A stretch of DNA of 64,000 nt from Pseudomonas sp. (lineage in GTDB: Bacteria; Pseudomonadota; Gammaproteobacteria; Pseudomonadales; Pseudomonadaceae), in contig NZ_PEKX01000001.1 of NCBI RefSeq assembly GCF_002796985.1, forward strand, positions 1-64,000, written 5' to 3'. Position 1 is the stretch's first letter; each line of letters opens with the position of its first letter. This document shows positions 42,621 to 51,483 of the stretch, piece after piece. The notes beneath the pieces were generated by a model. It searched no databases. It had not been told where the DNA came from and saw nothing but the letters and a program-made list of their open reading frames with translations. The translations under genes and the position numbers were made by a program.

Positions 42621-42786
42621 GGAGGCATCCTGTACAGATTGCTGGCGGGTGAATGTCCGCCATTATAGAGGCCAGCGGACGGGCGCAACCACCGCCGGCG
42701 TGCGGCTGCGCGCTACGCTGGGGTACAATTACCGGTTTCCGACGACCTGTCGGCCGTTTTCCGAATCCTTTCAGAGAGGTGACCCC

Positions 42787-43650
42787 ATGGTCCACAGCAT
42801 GACCGCCTTCGCCCGCGTCGAGCGCGCCAGCACCCATGGAACCCTCAGTTGGGAGCTGCGTTCGGTCAACCACCGCTACCTCGAGCCCAACCTGCGCCTG
42901 CCCGAAGCCTTCCGCGACCTCGAAGGCGCGGTACGCGAGGCGCTGCGCCAGGGCCTGTCGCGCGGCAAGGTGGAATGCACCCTGCGCTTCAATGAGGAAA
43001 ACGCCGGCAAACCACTGCAAGTCGACCGTGAGCGCGCCGCGCAGTTGGTCGCCGCCGCCGAGACCGTCGCCGGCCTGATCCAGCAGCCCGCCCCGCTCGA
43101 CCCGCTGGCCGTGCTGGCCTGGCCGGGCGTGCTGGTAGGCGACGCCGCCGACCCGCAGGCGCTCAACGCCAGCGCCCTGGCCGCCTTCACCCAGGCACTG
43201 GATGAACTCAAGGCCGGCCGGGCCCGCGAAGGCGCCGATCTGGCGAAGATCATCGAAGAACGCCTGACTGCCATGCAGGAAGACGTGGCGAACCTGCGCC
43301 ATCTGGTGCCGGAAATGCTCGCCAACCAGCGGCAGAAAGTGCTCGACCGCTTCACCGAGATGAAAGCCGAGCTCGACCCGCAGCGCCTGGAGCAGGAAAT
43401 GGTTCTGCTGGCGCAGAAGAGCGACGTCGCCGAAGAGCTGGACCGCCTGACCACCCACGTCACCGAGGTGCGCCGCGTGCTCAAGGCCGGCGGCGCCGCC
43501 GGCCGACGCCTGGACTTCCTGATGCAGGAACTCAACCGCGAAGCCAACACCCTGGGTTCGAAGGCGTTCGACCCGCGCTCCACCCAGGCGGCGGTCAACC
43601 TCAAGGTACTGATCGAGCAGATGCGCGAACAGGTCCAGAATATCGAGTAA
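42787..43650 (+). CDS. yicC: YicC/YloC-family endoribonuclease
   Basis: 287 residues. N-terminal YicC domain (MVHSMTAFARVERAS, WELRSVNHRYLEPNLRLPEAFR, SRGKVECTLRF) and C-terminal DUF1732 (AGRRLDFLMQELNREANTLGSKAFD). Proteins of this family are endoribonucleases; YicC in E. coli affects small RNA stability. ATG at 42787 begins the family N-terminus; GAGAGGTGACCCC precedes it. Followed by gmk after 46 bases. Confidence 0.92.
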   Translation: MVHSMTAFARVERASTHGTLSWELRSVNHRYLEPNLRLPEAFRDLEGAVREALRQGLSRGKVECTLRFNEENAGKPLQVDRERAAQLVAAAETVAGLIQQPAPLDPLAVLAWPGVLVGDAADPQALNASALAAFTQALDELKAGRAREGADLAKIIEERLTAMQEDVANLRHLVPEMLANQRQKVLDRFTEMKAELDPQRLEQEMVLLAQKSDVAEELDRLTTHVTEVRRVLKAGGAAGRRLDFLMQELNREANTLGSKAFDPRSTQAAVNLKVLIEQMREQVQNIE

Positions 43651-43696
43651 GCCGGAGATTTCCGGCCCCAATCCACCGCAACTCCAGGAAAGCGCC

Positions 43697-44308
43697 ATGT
43701 CCGGCACCCTGTACATCGTTTCCGCGCCGTCGGGCGCCGGCAAGACCAGCCTGGTCAAGGCCCTGCTCGACGCCATGCCCAGCGTGCGCGTCTCCGTCTC
43801 CCACACCACCCGCGGCATGCGTCCGGGCGAAGTGGACGGGGTGAACTACCACTTCGTTGGCCACGACACCTTCAGGGCCATGCTCGAGCGCGACGAATTC
43901 CTCGAGCACGCGCAGGTCTTCGACAACCTCTACGGCACCTCCCAGCGCTGGGTCGAGAAGACCCTCGCCGAAGGCAACGACCTGATCCTGGAGATCGACT
44001 GGCAGGGCGCGCAGCAGGTGCGCCGGCTGATGCCCCAGGCGCAGTCGATCTTCATCCTGCCGCCGACCCAGGAAGCCCTGCGCCAGCGCCTGACCAACCG
44101 TGGCCAGGACAGCGACGAAGTGATTGAGCGGCGCATGCAGGAAGCCGTCAGCGAAATGAGCCACTATGTGGAATACGATCACCTGGTGATCAACGACGAT
44201 TTCGCCCACGCGCTGGAAGACCTCAAGGCGATCTTCCGCGCCCGCCAGCTGCGCCAGGATGCCCAGCAGCAGCGCCACACCGAGCTGCTGCAACGCCTGC
44301 TGGCCTGA
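43697..44308 (+). CDS. gmk: Guanylate kinase
   Basis: 203 residues. The P-loop is SAPSGAGKTSLVKALL (about 9-24), and the GMP-binding region reads VSHTTRGMRPGEVDGVNYHFV. It converts GMP/dGMP to GDP/dGDP. ATG at 43697 with CAGGAAAGCGCC upstream. In an ordered run yicC-gmk-rpoZ-spoT, linking GTP supply and the stringent response. Confidence 0.97.
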   Translation: MSGTLYIVSAPSGAGKTSLVKALLDAMPSVRVSVSHTTRGMRPGEVDGVNYHFVGHDTFRAMLERDEFLEHAQVFDNLYGTSQRWVEKTLAEGNDLILEIDWQGAQQVRRLMPQAQSIFILPPTQEALRQRLTNRGQDSDEVIERRMQEAVSEMSHYVEYDHLVINDDFAHALEDLKAIFRARQLRQDAQQQRHTELLQRLLA

Positions 44309-44408
44309 AGTCGCCGAGAGAAGGCACTTCCATAAAGATTGGCGATTTTTTAGACTATCCAGTCCGCCCGGCATTTTCCGGGCCTACATTTTAGTAACGA
44401 GGAACACC

Positions 44409-44675
44409 ATGGCCCGCGTCACCGTTGAAGACTGCCTGGACAACGTCGATAACCGTTTCGAGCTGGTCATGCTCGCCACCAAGCGTTCGCGTCAGCTGGC
44501 CACCGGCGGCAAAGAGCCGAAGGTACCGTGGGAAAACGACAAGCCCACCGTCGTCGCCCTGCGCGAAATCGCTTCCGGTCTGATCGACAACGAAATCGTT
44601 CTGCTGGAGGACGTGGTTGAAGAAGAACCGCTGTTCGCTGCCTTCGAAGACGAGGCCAACAACGAGGCCCTGTAA
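44409..44675 (+). CDS. rpoZ: RNA polymerase omega subunit
   Basis: 88 residues: MARVTVEDCLDNVDNRFELVMLATKRSRQL, then WENDKPTVVALREIASGLID and an acidic tail. Omega helps assemble RNA polymerase by folding around the beta-prime C-terminus and forms part of one ppGpp site. ATG at 44409; ACGAGGAACACC precedes it. Followed after 60 bases by spoT, as in most gammaproteobacteria. Confidence 0.97.
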   Translation: MARVTVEDCLDNVDNRFELVMLATKRSRQLATGGKEPKVPWENDKPTVVALREIASGLIDNEIVLLEDVVEEEPLFAAFEDEANNEAL

Positions 44676-44735
44676 GTCGATGTCCGGCCGACGAATCGGT
44701 ACACCACGACTGGCCGCTCGGCAGGGGGTAGATCC

Positions 44736-46844
44736 ATGCCGAGCATAGACGCCTTCGCCGATCGTCTGTCGAGCTATCTGGGCCCGGATCAGGTCAACCT
44801 GGTCCGCCGCGCCTACTACTACGCCGAGCAGGCCCATGACGGGCAGCGCCGCCGCAGCGGCGAGGCCTACGTCACCCATCCGCTCGCCGTCGCCAACATC
44901 CTCGCCGACATGCACATGGACCATCAAAGCCTGATGGCGGCCATGCTGCACGACGTGATCGAGGACACCGGCATCGCCAAGGAAGCGCTCACCGCGCAGT
45001 TCGGCGAAACCGTCTCGGAACTCGTGGACGGGGTCAGCAAGCTGACCCAGATGAACTTCGAGTCCAAGGCCGAGGCGCAGGCCGAGAACTTCCAGAAGAT
45101 GGCCATGGCCATGGCGCGCGACATCCGCGTGATCCTGGTCAAGCTGGCCGACCGCCTGCACAACATGCGCACCCTGGAAGTGCTGTCGGGCGAGAAGCGC
45201 CGGCGCATCGCCAAGGAAACCCTGGAAATCTACGCCCCCATCGCCAACCGGCTGGGCATGCACAGCATGCGCGTGGAATTCGAGGACCTGGGCTTCAAGG
45301 CCATGCACCCGATGCGCTCGGAGCGCATCCGCCAAGCGGTGAAGAAGGCCCGCGGCAACCGCCGCGAGATCGTCGGCAAGATCCAGGAATCGCTGGTCAA
45401 CTGCCTCGCCCGCGAGGGCATGGAAGGCCAGGTCCTGGGCCGCGAGAAGCACCTGTTCAGCATCTACAAGAAGATGCGCGGCAAGCGCAAGGCGTTCACC
45501 GAGATCATGGACGTCTACGCCTTCCGCATCGTCGTCGACAAGGTCGACACCTGCTACCGCGTGCTCGGCGCCGTGCACAACCTGTACAAGCCGTTCCCCG
45601 GTCGCTTCAAGGATTACATCGCGATTCCCAAGGCCAACGGCTACCAGTCGTTGCATACCACCCTGTTCGGCATGCATGGCGTGCCCATCGAAATCCAGAT
45701 CCGCACCCGCGAGATGGAAGAGATGGCCAACCACGGCATCGCCGCGCACTGGCTGTACAAGTCCAGCGAGGACGAGTCACCCAAGGGCACCCATGCCCGC
45801 GCGCGCCAGTGGGTGAAGGGCATCCTCGAGCTGCAGCAGCGCGCCGGCAACTCGCTGGAATTCATCGAGAACGTGAAGATCGACCTGTTCCCGGACGAGG
45901 TCTACGTGTTCACGCCCAAGGGCCGCATCATGGAGCTGCCCAAGGGTTCCACGGCGGTCGACTTCGCCTATGCGGTGCACACCGACGTCGGCAACAGCTG
46001 CATTGCCTGCCGTATCAATCGCCGCCTTGCACCGCTGTCTGAACCGCTACAGAGCGGCGCGACGGTGGAGATCGTCACCGCACCTGGCACCCGGCCAAAT
46101 CCGGCCTGGCTCAACTTCGTAGTCACCGGCAAGGCGCGCACGCACATCCGCCACGCGCTCAAGCTGCAGCGCCGCTCCGAGTCGATCAACCTCGGCGAGC
46201 GCCTGCTGAACAAGACCCTGGCCGGCTTCGACAGCCACCTGGAGAAGATCCCGCAGGAACGTATCCAGGGCGTGCTCAGCGAGTACCGCATGGAAGTCTT
46301 CGAGGACCTGCTCGAAGAGATCGGCCTGGGCAACCGCATGGCCTACGTGGTCGCGCGCCGCCTGCTGTCCAGCGAGGGCGAAGAAGCACCCAGCACCGAA
46401 GGGCCGCTGGCGATCCGCGGCACCGAAGGCCTGGTGCTCAGCTACGCCAAATGCTGCACGCCGATCCCCGGCGACCCGATCGTCGGCCACCTGTCGGCCG
46501 GCAAGGGCATGGTCGTGCACCTGGAAAACTGCCGGAACATCAGCGAAATCCGCCATAACCCGGAAAAATGCATCCAGCTCAGCTGGGCCAAGGATGTCAC
46601 CGGCGAATTCAACGTCGAATTGCGCGTCGAACTGGAGCACCAGCGCGGCCTGATCGCCCTGCTCGCCACCAGCGTCAACGCCGCCGACGGCAACATCGAG
46701 AAGATCAGCATGGACGAGCGCGATGGCCGCATCAGCGTGGTCCAGCTCGTCGTCAGCGTGCATGACCGTGTGCACCTGGCCCGCGTCATCAAGAAGCTGC
46801 GCGCGCTCAAGGGCGTGATCCGCATCACCCGCATGCGCAGCTGA
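44736..46844 (+). CDS. spoT: Bifunctional (p)ppGpp synthetase/hydrolase SpoT
   Basis: 702 residues, family length. The HD hydrolase domain (about 20-180) contains YVTHPLAVANILADMHMD and MLHDVIEDT. The RelA-type synthetase domain (about 230-340) contains YKKMRGKRKAF and KDYIAIPKANGYQSLHTT. TGS follows (about 385-450; VYVFTPKGRIMELPKGSTAVDFAYAVHTD), with ZFD/CC and C-terminal ACT (about 625-702). It makes and degrades ppGpp in response to starvation. ATG at 44736. Followed after 22 bases by ridA. Confidence 0.97.
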   Translation: MPSIDAFADRLSSYLGPDQVNLVRRAYYYAEQAHDGQRRRSGEAYVTHPLAVANILADMHMDHQSLMAAMLHDVIEDTGIAKEALTAQFGETVSELVDGVSKLTQMNFESKAEAQAENFQKMAMAMARDIRVILVKLADRLHNMRTLEVLSGEKRRRIAKETLEIYAPIANRLGMHSMRVEFEDLGFKAMHPMRSERIRQAVKKARGNRREIVGKIQESLVNCLAREGMEGQVLGREKHLFSIYKKMRGKRKAFTEIMDVYAFRIVVDKVDTCYRVLGAVHNLYKPFPGRFKDYIAIPKANGYQSLHTTLFGMHGVPIEIQIRTREMEEMANHGIAAHWLYKSSEDESPKGTHARARQWVKGILELQQRAGNSLEFIENVKIDLFPDEVYVFTPKGRIMELPKGSTAVDFAYAVHTDVGNSCIACRINRRLAPLSEPLQSGATVEIVTAPGTRPNPAWLNFVVTGKARTHIRHALKLQRRSESINLGERLLNKTLAGFDSHLEKIPQERIQGVLSEYRMEVFEDLLEEIGLGNRMAYVVARRLLSSEGEEAPSTEGPLAIRGTEGLVLSYAKCCTPIPGDPIVGHLSAGKGMVVHLENCRNISEIRHNPEKCIQLSWAKDVTGEFNVELRVELEHQRGLIALLATSVNAADGNIEKISMDERDGRISVVQLVVSVHDRVHLARVIKKLRALKGVIRITRMRS

Positions 46845-46866
46845 TCCCACCCCGTTAGGAGTCGAC

Positions 46867-47247
46867 ATGACCAAGACCGTAATCCACACCGACAAAGCCC
46901 CGGCCGCCATCGGCACCTACTCCCAGGCGATCAAGGCTGGCAACACCGTCTATGTCTCCGGCCAGATCCCGCTGGACCCGAAAACCATGGAACTGGTCGA
47001 GGGCTTCGAAGAGCAGACCGTCCAGGTCTTCGAGAACCTCAAAGCCGTGATCGAAGCCTCCGGCGGCTACCTGCACGACGTGGCCAAGCTGAACATCTTC
47101 CTCACCGACCTGTCGCACTTCGCCAAGGTCAACGAGATCATGGGCAAGTACTTCACCCAGCCCTACCCGGCCCGCGCCGCCATCGGCGTTGCCGCCCTGC
47201 CCAAGGGTGCCCAGGTCGAGATGGACGCCATCGTCGTCCTCGAGTAA
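46867..47247 (+). CDS. ridA: 2-iminobutanoate/2-iminopropanoate deaminase RidA
   Basis: 126 residues, the classical RidA length. Hallmarks: IGTYSQAIKAGNTVYVSGQIPLDP (about 16-39), LNIFLTDLSHFAKVN and PARAAIGVAALPKGAQVEMDAI, where the Arg in PARAAIGV is the catalytic Arg105 equivalent. It hydrolyses imines produced by PLP enzymes such as threonine dehydratase, preventing damage to other PLP enzymes. Third and most canonical Rid protein in this window. ATG at 46867; TTAGGAGTCGAC upstream. Terminator follows. Confidence 0.95.
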   Translation: MTKTVIHTDKAPAAIGTYSQAIKAGNTVYVSGQIPLDPKTMELVEGFEEQTVQVFENLKAVIEASGGYLHDVAKLNIFLTDLSHFAKVNEIMGKYFTQPYPARAAIGVAALPKGAQVEMDAIVVLE

Positions 47248-47263
47248 GCGTCACGAAATACCT

Positions 47264-47290
47264 ACGGGGCCCCAGCGGCCCCGTTCTTCT
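47264..47290 (+). terminator. Terminator after ridA
   Basis: Stem ACGGGGCC (47264-47271) with GGCCCCGT (47277-47284), followed by TCTTCT. Confidence 0.75.
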
Positions 47291-47307
47291 GTCTGCAAGG
47301 AGCAAAC

Positions 47308-48042
47308 ATGCGTCGCGCCCTGATCCTGAGCGCCCTGATCGGCCTGCTCACCGGCTGCGCCGGCACCCCGTCCGACCCTTCCGGCGTCTGGGTCAACCAG
47401 GCCGCCATCGATGCCGCCGGCAAGGGTGGCAAGCTGCGCGAGGCGCTGCTGGCCTACGGCCCGAACCTGGAGTGGAAGCTGGACACCCAGGCCAGCCAGG
47501 CCACTTTCAGCAATGGCTTCGAGCTGGGCGAAGGCCAGCTGACTGCCGAAGACCCCAAGCACTACCGCGTCGACTTCTACGGCAGCAAGCAGGAAGCCCT
47601 GGAACTGGACGGCAAGGAACTGGTGCAGGTCGGCAGCGACAACTGGCCCGAGCAGCGCTTCCTGCGTCCCAAGGAGCAGCCCGCCGCGCAAGGTCCGGCC
47701 GGCAGTACCTTCCAGAATGCCCTGTACGCCGCTTATCTCAAGGGCACCTGGGTGATCGAGGAAGGCGAAGGCAAGGGCAGCAAGGTCAAGTTCCTCGCCA
47801 ACGGCAGCCTCGAAGGCATGCCTGGCGCCGACCGCTACGCGCTGTGCCTGGCCGGCGATTGCGCGGCCATGAGCGGCGACAACGACAGCATCTGGCTGCA
47901 ACAGGGCCAGCAAGGACGCGAGTACCTGTTCGAGCGCGACGGCGACAAGCTGGAGCTGTTCGAGGCAGTGAACCGCGCCCAGGCCGATGAGATGCCGCAG
48001 TACGCACCGGGCAACAAAGTCTGGACACTGGAGCGCGACTGA
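47308..48042 (+). CDS. Hypothetical lipoprotein
   Basis: 244 residues. Signal MRRALILSALIGLLTGC with lipobox LLTGC (Cys17). The mature protein appears to hold two similar beta-rich halves: PSGVWVNQAAID near 24-36 and LKGTWVIEEGEGKGSK near 144-160 each start a possible small-domain repeat. It is conserved at this place in Pseudomonas but its role is unknown. Start ATG at 47308; CAAGGAGCAAAC precedes it. Transcribed after the ridA terminator. Confidence 0.85.
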   Translation: MRRALILSALIGLLTGCAGTPSDPSGVWVNQAAIDAAGKGGKLREALLAYGPNLEWKLDTQASQATFSNGFELGEGQLTAEDPKHYRVDFYGSKQEALELDGKELVQVGSDNWPEQRFLRPKEQPAAQGPAGSTFQNALYAAYLKGTWVIEEGEGKGSKVKFLANGSLEGMPGADRYALCLAGDCAAMSGDNDSIWLQQGQQGREYLFERDGDKLELFEAVNRAQADEMPQYAPGNKVWTLERD

Positions 48043-48084
48043 TTGGTGCGAGCGGGCTCCAATGGCGGGCTGCAATGACAAAAG

Positions 48085-48708
48085 TCAGCGAAGCCCGCTC
48101 CACAACAGCCAGCCGCCCAGCGCCAGCAACAGAGCCCCGCAAATACGGTCCAGCGCCGTCACCCGGCGCTTCAGCCAGCCGCGCCAGCGCGGGCGATCCA
48201 GCAGACGCACCAGCGCCATGTCCCACAGCAGCACTACCGCGCCCATCCACAGCACACACACGCCCAGCGCCCAGCCCGGCAAGTGGAACTGGCCGAGTAC
48301 ACCGAACAGCCCGGCGTAGAAGATCGGCAGCTTGGGATTGAGGCTGCTGGCAAGCAGCCCTTCGCGCATACCCCGTAGAAAGCCTCCGCTTCGCTGCTGG
48401 CCCAGCTCCTCGGGAATCTCCAGCTCCCGCCGCGCCAGCAACGCCTGCGCGCCGAGCCAGACGAAGTAGGCGCCGCCCAGCAACTGCACCACTCGCAACC
48501 CGTGGCTCGCCACTTCCGGCAGCAGGCCGAGGACGAACAGCACCAGCAGCATGCTCGCCAGATTGGCCAGGGCGATGCCCGCCGCGCAGCCGTCGGCATG
48601 GCGGCGGCCGCGCAGCAGCGCCGCGCGGATCAGCAGGAAGAAATCCGGCCCGGGCGACAGCAGGGCGGCGAAGTGGGTGCTGGCGACCAGCGCGAAGGCG
48701 GCGAACAT
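48085..48708 (-). CDS. LysE-family amino acid exporter
   Basis: 207 residues with five to six membrane segments. The N-terminus LLSPGPDFFLLIRAALLRGRRHADGCAAGIAL is the LysE/RhtB hallmark (SPGP followed by a Gly-rich helix). Family members export amino acids or related compounds with H+ exchange. It lies 67 bases downstream of an AraC-type regulator on the same strand, which probably controls it. Substrate unknown. ATG at 48708. Confidence 0.9.
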   Translation of the reverse strand: MFAAFALVASTHFAALLSPGPDFFLLIRAALLRGRRHADGCAAGIALANLASMLLVLFVLGLLPEVASHGLRVVQLLGGAYFVWLGAQALLARRELEIPEELGQQRSGGFLRGMREGLLASSLNPKLPIFYAGLFGVLGQFHLPGWALGVCVLWMGAVVLLWDMALVRLLDRPRWRGWLKRRVTALDRICGALLLALGGWLLWSGLR

Positions 48709-48775
48709 GGTGATCTCCCGGATAGCGGCGTCGCGCAGTCTGGAAGCGCCGGGGTTCGCCGGTCTTGGAAGAAAC

Positions 48776-49576
48776 TCAGGTGCGCGTGGCGCGCAGGAAA
48801 CGGCCGGGCGTGACGCCGGTGAAACGACGGAAGGTCCCGGAGAAATGCGCCTGGTCGTAGAAGTCCAGGGTCAGTGCAACCTCCAGCGGCTTTTCGCCGG
48901 CCACCAGCAGGCGCTTGGCCTCGCGGATACGGCGCTGCAGCAGGTAGGTGTGCGGCGGCACACCGTAGGCGTTGCGGAAGGCTTCGATCAGGTGGCGCGG
49001 ATGGCGCTGCAGCAGCGCCGCAAGCTCTTCGAGGCTGACTGCCTCGCGGTAATGCACCTCCAGGTAATCCCGCAGCCTGGCTGTGACGCTGCCGTCGCGC
49101 GATGCCAAGGCGTTCGGGCGCATGCCGCCGTGGCGGACGAAGACCAACTCCAGCAGCGCCAGCAGTTCACTTTCCAGCGCCAGCGCATCGTTCCCCTCGA
49201 ACTCCGTAGCGACGCGCCGCAACGCTTCGGCCACCTGTCCGTCATCGTGCGGATTGAGCGCCTGGAAGCCGCGCGGCAGCTGCTTGCGGCCGAGCAGCGG
49301 CAGCAGCCGCGATTCCTCGATGTAGAGCATGCGATAGACCAGCCGCTCGGACTCGGCGTTGCCGGTGTGCGGCTCCTCCGGGTTCATCAGCGACAGGGTG
49401 CCGGCCGGCAGCACGTGGTGTGCGCCGCGGCACTGGTAGCCGCCGGCGCCCTGCAGGATGGCACCGATGGCGAAGGCATCGTGACTGTGGCGGCCGAACG
49501 GCTGGCCGGAGAAGTCCGCATGGAACAACTCCACCCCCGGCAACCAGGGGCGCACCAGCAGCCGGTTGGCGTCCAT
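48776..49576 (-). CDS. AraC-family transcriptional regulator
   Basis: 266 residues. The N-terminal AraC-type ligand domain (about 1-150) has GQPFGRHSHDAFAIGAILQGAGGYQCRG and LPAGTLSLMNPEEPHTG, a cupin-like fold; the C-terminal domain has EELAALLQRHPRHLIEAFRNAYG and ALTLDFYDQAHFSGTFRRFTGVTPGRFL, two HTH motifs. Similar regulators pair with LysE exporters (ArgP-like in function but a different family). It precedes the LysE gene on the same strand. ATG at 49576. Confidence 0.9.
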   Translation of the reverse strand: MDANRLLVRPWLPGVELFHADFSGQPFGRHSHDAFAIGAILQGAGGYQCRGAHHVLPAGTLSLMNPEEPHTGNAESERLVYRMLYIEESRLLPLLGRKQLPRGFQALNPHDDGQVAEALRRVATEFEGNDALALESELLALLELVFVRHGGMRPNALASRDGSVTARLRDYLEVHYREAVSLEELAALLQRHPRHLIEAFRNAYGVPPHTYLLQRRIREAKRLLVAGEKPLEVALTLDFYDQAHFSGTFRRFTGVTPGRFLRATRT

Positions 49577-49586
49577 CAGAGCCTTA

Positions 49587-50456
49587 TTAGTCCTGTTTAC
49601 CGGCGAGGATCGCCGCGTAGCCTTCGCGGAAGCTCGGGTAGCGCGGCTCCCAGCCCAGCGCTCGGGCGCGGGCGTTGCTGCAGCGCTTGCTGCCAGCGCG
49701 GCGTACGGTCTGCTCGTCGGCCCAGTGGGTGACGCCCAACTGCTCGCGCAGCCAGCCGACTACGTCGTGCAGCGCCGCCGGGTCGTTGTCGACACCGAGG
49801 TAGCAATCTTCCAGTGCAACGCCGCTGCGGTCGGCCTCCAACAGCGCGGCGAGCAGGCCGGCGGCATCCTCGGCATGGATACGGTTGGCGTACAGCGGCG
49901 GCTCTGTGGCGACGCGATAACCCTCGCGCACCTGCTTGAGCAGCCACTCGCGGCCGGGACCGTAGATGCCGGTGAGGCGCACGATGCTGGCGGGAATGCC
50001 ACTCTGCAGCGCCAGTTGCTCGGCTTCGAGCATCACGCTGCCGGAGTAGCTTTGCGCCTCGGCCGGGGATGTCTCGTCGATCCACTCGCCGTCGCGCTGG
50101 GCATAAACGCCGCTGCTGGAGACGAACAGCAAGCGCCTGGGCATCTGCCCGCGCTGCTGCAGCCAGCCGAGGGTGTTGCGCAGGCCTTCGACGTAGGCCG
50201 CGCGATAACCGGCCTCATCGTGCTGGGTAGCGGCGGCGCAGAACACCAGGTAGTCCAACTGGCCGACCGGCCAGGTGTCGGGGCATTCGAGCTGGCCCAG
50301 GTCGCCGGCTACCGGCAGCACTTCCAGCGGCAGCGCGGCGACGTTGCGGCGCAGGCCGTGGACGCGCCAGTCGCGCGCGGCCAGTTGACGAGCCAGGCGG
50401 CTGCCGACATCGCCGCAACCGACGATCATCAGGCTGGGGAAGGTGCTCTTGCTCAT
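49587..50456 (-). CDS. NAD-dependent epimerase/SDR-like protein (YeeZ-like)
   Basis: 289 residues. The extended-SDR nucleotide fold begins IVGCGDVGSRLARQLAARDWRVHGLRRN (Gly-x-Gly-x-x-Gly, about 12-39). The active-site Ser and Tyr regions are FVSSSGVYAQRDGEWIDE, including a YxxxR instead of the usual YxxxK, so catalysis may be altered. No substrate is evident. Situated in the same transcription direction as, and 11 bases before, the AraC gene. ATG at 50456. Confidence 0.88.
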   Translation of the reverse strand: MSKSTFPSLMIVGCGDVGSRLARQLAARDWRVHGLRRNVAALPLEVLPVAGDLGQLECPDTWPVGQLDYLVFCAAATQHDEAGYRAAYVEGLRNTLGWLQQRGQMPRRLLFVSSSGVYAQRDGEWIDETSPAEAQSYSGSVMLEAEQLALQSGIPASIVRLTGIYGPGREWLLKQVREGYRVATEPPLYANRIHAEDAAGLLAALLEADRSGVALEDCYLGVDNDPAALHDVVGWLREQLGVTHWADEQTVRRAGSKRCSNARARALGWEPRYPSFREGYAAILAGKQD

Positions 50457-50550
50457 GCTTGGCTCCGCGAATCAAAGCTCGGCAGTTTAGCGCGGTTGGT
50501 TCGCAGCGGTGCAGCCGCTATGCTTGGGCCACCTCAACGGATTAGTCGCC

Positions 50551-51483
50551 ATGACCCTGACCGAACTGCGCTACATCGTCACGCTTGCCCAGGAGCAACA
50601 CTTCGGCCGCGCCGCGGAGCGCTGCCACGTCAGCCAGCCGACTCTCTCGGTCGGCGTGAAGAAGCTGGAAGACGAGCTCGGCGTGCTGATCTTCGAGCGC
50701 AGCAAGAGTGCGGTGCGCCTGACTCCGGTCGGCGAAGGCATCGTGGCGCAGGCACAGAAGGTGCTGGAGCAGGCGCAGGGCATCCGCGAACTGGCCCAGG
50801 CCGGCAAGAACCAGCTCACCTCGCCACTCAAGGTCGGCGCCATCTACACCATCGGCCCGTACCTGTTCCCACACCTGATTCCGCAGCTGCACCGGGTCGC
50901 TCCGCAGATGCCGCTGTACATCGAGGAAAACTTCACCCACATCCTGCGCGACAAGCTGCGCACCGGCGAGCTGGACGCGATCATCATCGCCCTGCCGTTC
51001 CATGAAGCCGACGTGCTGACCCTGCAGCTGTTCGACGAACCGTTCTACGTGCTGATGCCGGCGGGCCATCAGTGGACCGCGAAGAAGACCATCGACCCGG
51101 AGTTGCTCAACGACAAGAGCCTGCTGTTGCTCGGTGAAGGCCACTGCTTCCGCGATCAGGTCCTGGAAGCCTGCCCGACTACCCACAAGGGCAGCGAAAA
51201 CAAGCACACCACGGTGGAATCCAGCTCGCTGGAAACCATCCGCCACATGGTCGCCTCGGGCCTGGGCGTGTCGGTGCTGCCGTTCTCCGCCGTGGACAGC
51301 CACCACTACGCGCCCGGCGTGCTGGAAGTGCGCCCGTTCAGTGCACCAGTGCCCATGCGTACCGTCGCCATCGCCTGGCGCGCCAGCTTCCCGCGCCCGC
51401 GCGCCATCGAGGTGCTGGCCGACTCGATCCGCCTGTGCTCGGTCGCCAAGCCGACCGTCAAGGGTGAAGCCGAACCGGCATGA
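50551..51483 (+). CDS. oxyR: Hydrogen peroxide-sensing regulator OxyR
   Basis: 310 residues. LysR-type HTH (MTLTELRYIVTLAQEQHFGRAAERCHVSQPTLSVGVKKLE) and a regulatory domain with the two redox cysteines Cys199 (GEGHCFRDQ) and Cys208 (EACPT), at the same numbers as in E. coli OxyR. The disulfide activates catalase, peroxiredoxin and iron-related genes. ATG at 50551 gives the exact numbering. It overlaps recG by four bases (ATGA), suggesting co-translation, as in other Pseudomonas. Confidence 0.97.
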   Translation: MTLTELRYIVTLAQEQHFGRAAERCHVSQPTLSVGVKKLEDELGVLIFERSKSAVRLTPVGEGIVAQAQKVLEQAQGIRELAQAGKNQLTSPLKVGAIYTIGPYLFPHLIPQLHRVAPQMPLYIEENFTHILRDKLRTGELDAIIIALPFHEADVLTLQLFDEPFYVLMPAGHQWTAKKTIDPELLNDKSLLLLGEGHCFRDQVLEACPTTHKGSENKHTTVESSSLETIRHMVASGLGVSVLPFSAVDSHHYAPGVLEVRPFSAPVPMRTVAIAWRASFPRPRAIEVLADSIRLCSVAKPTVKGEAEPA

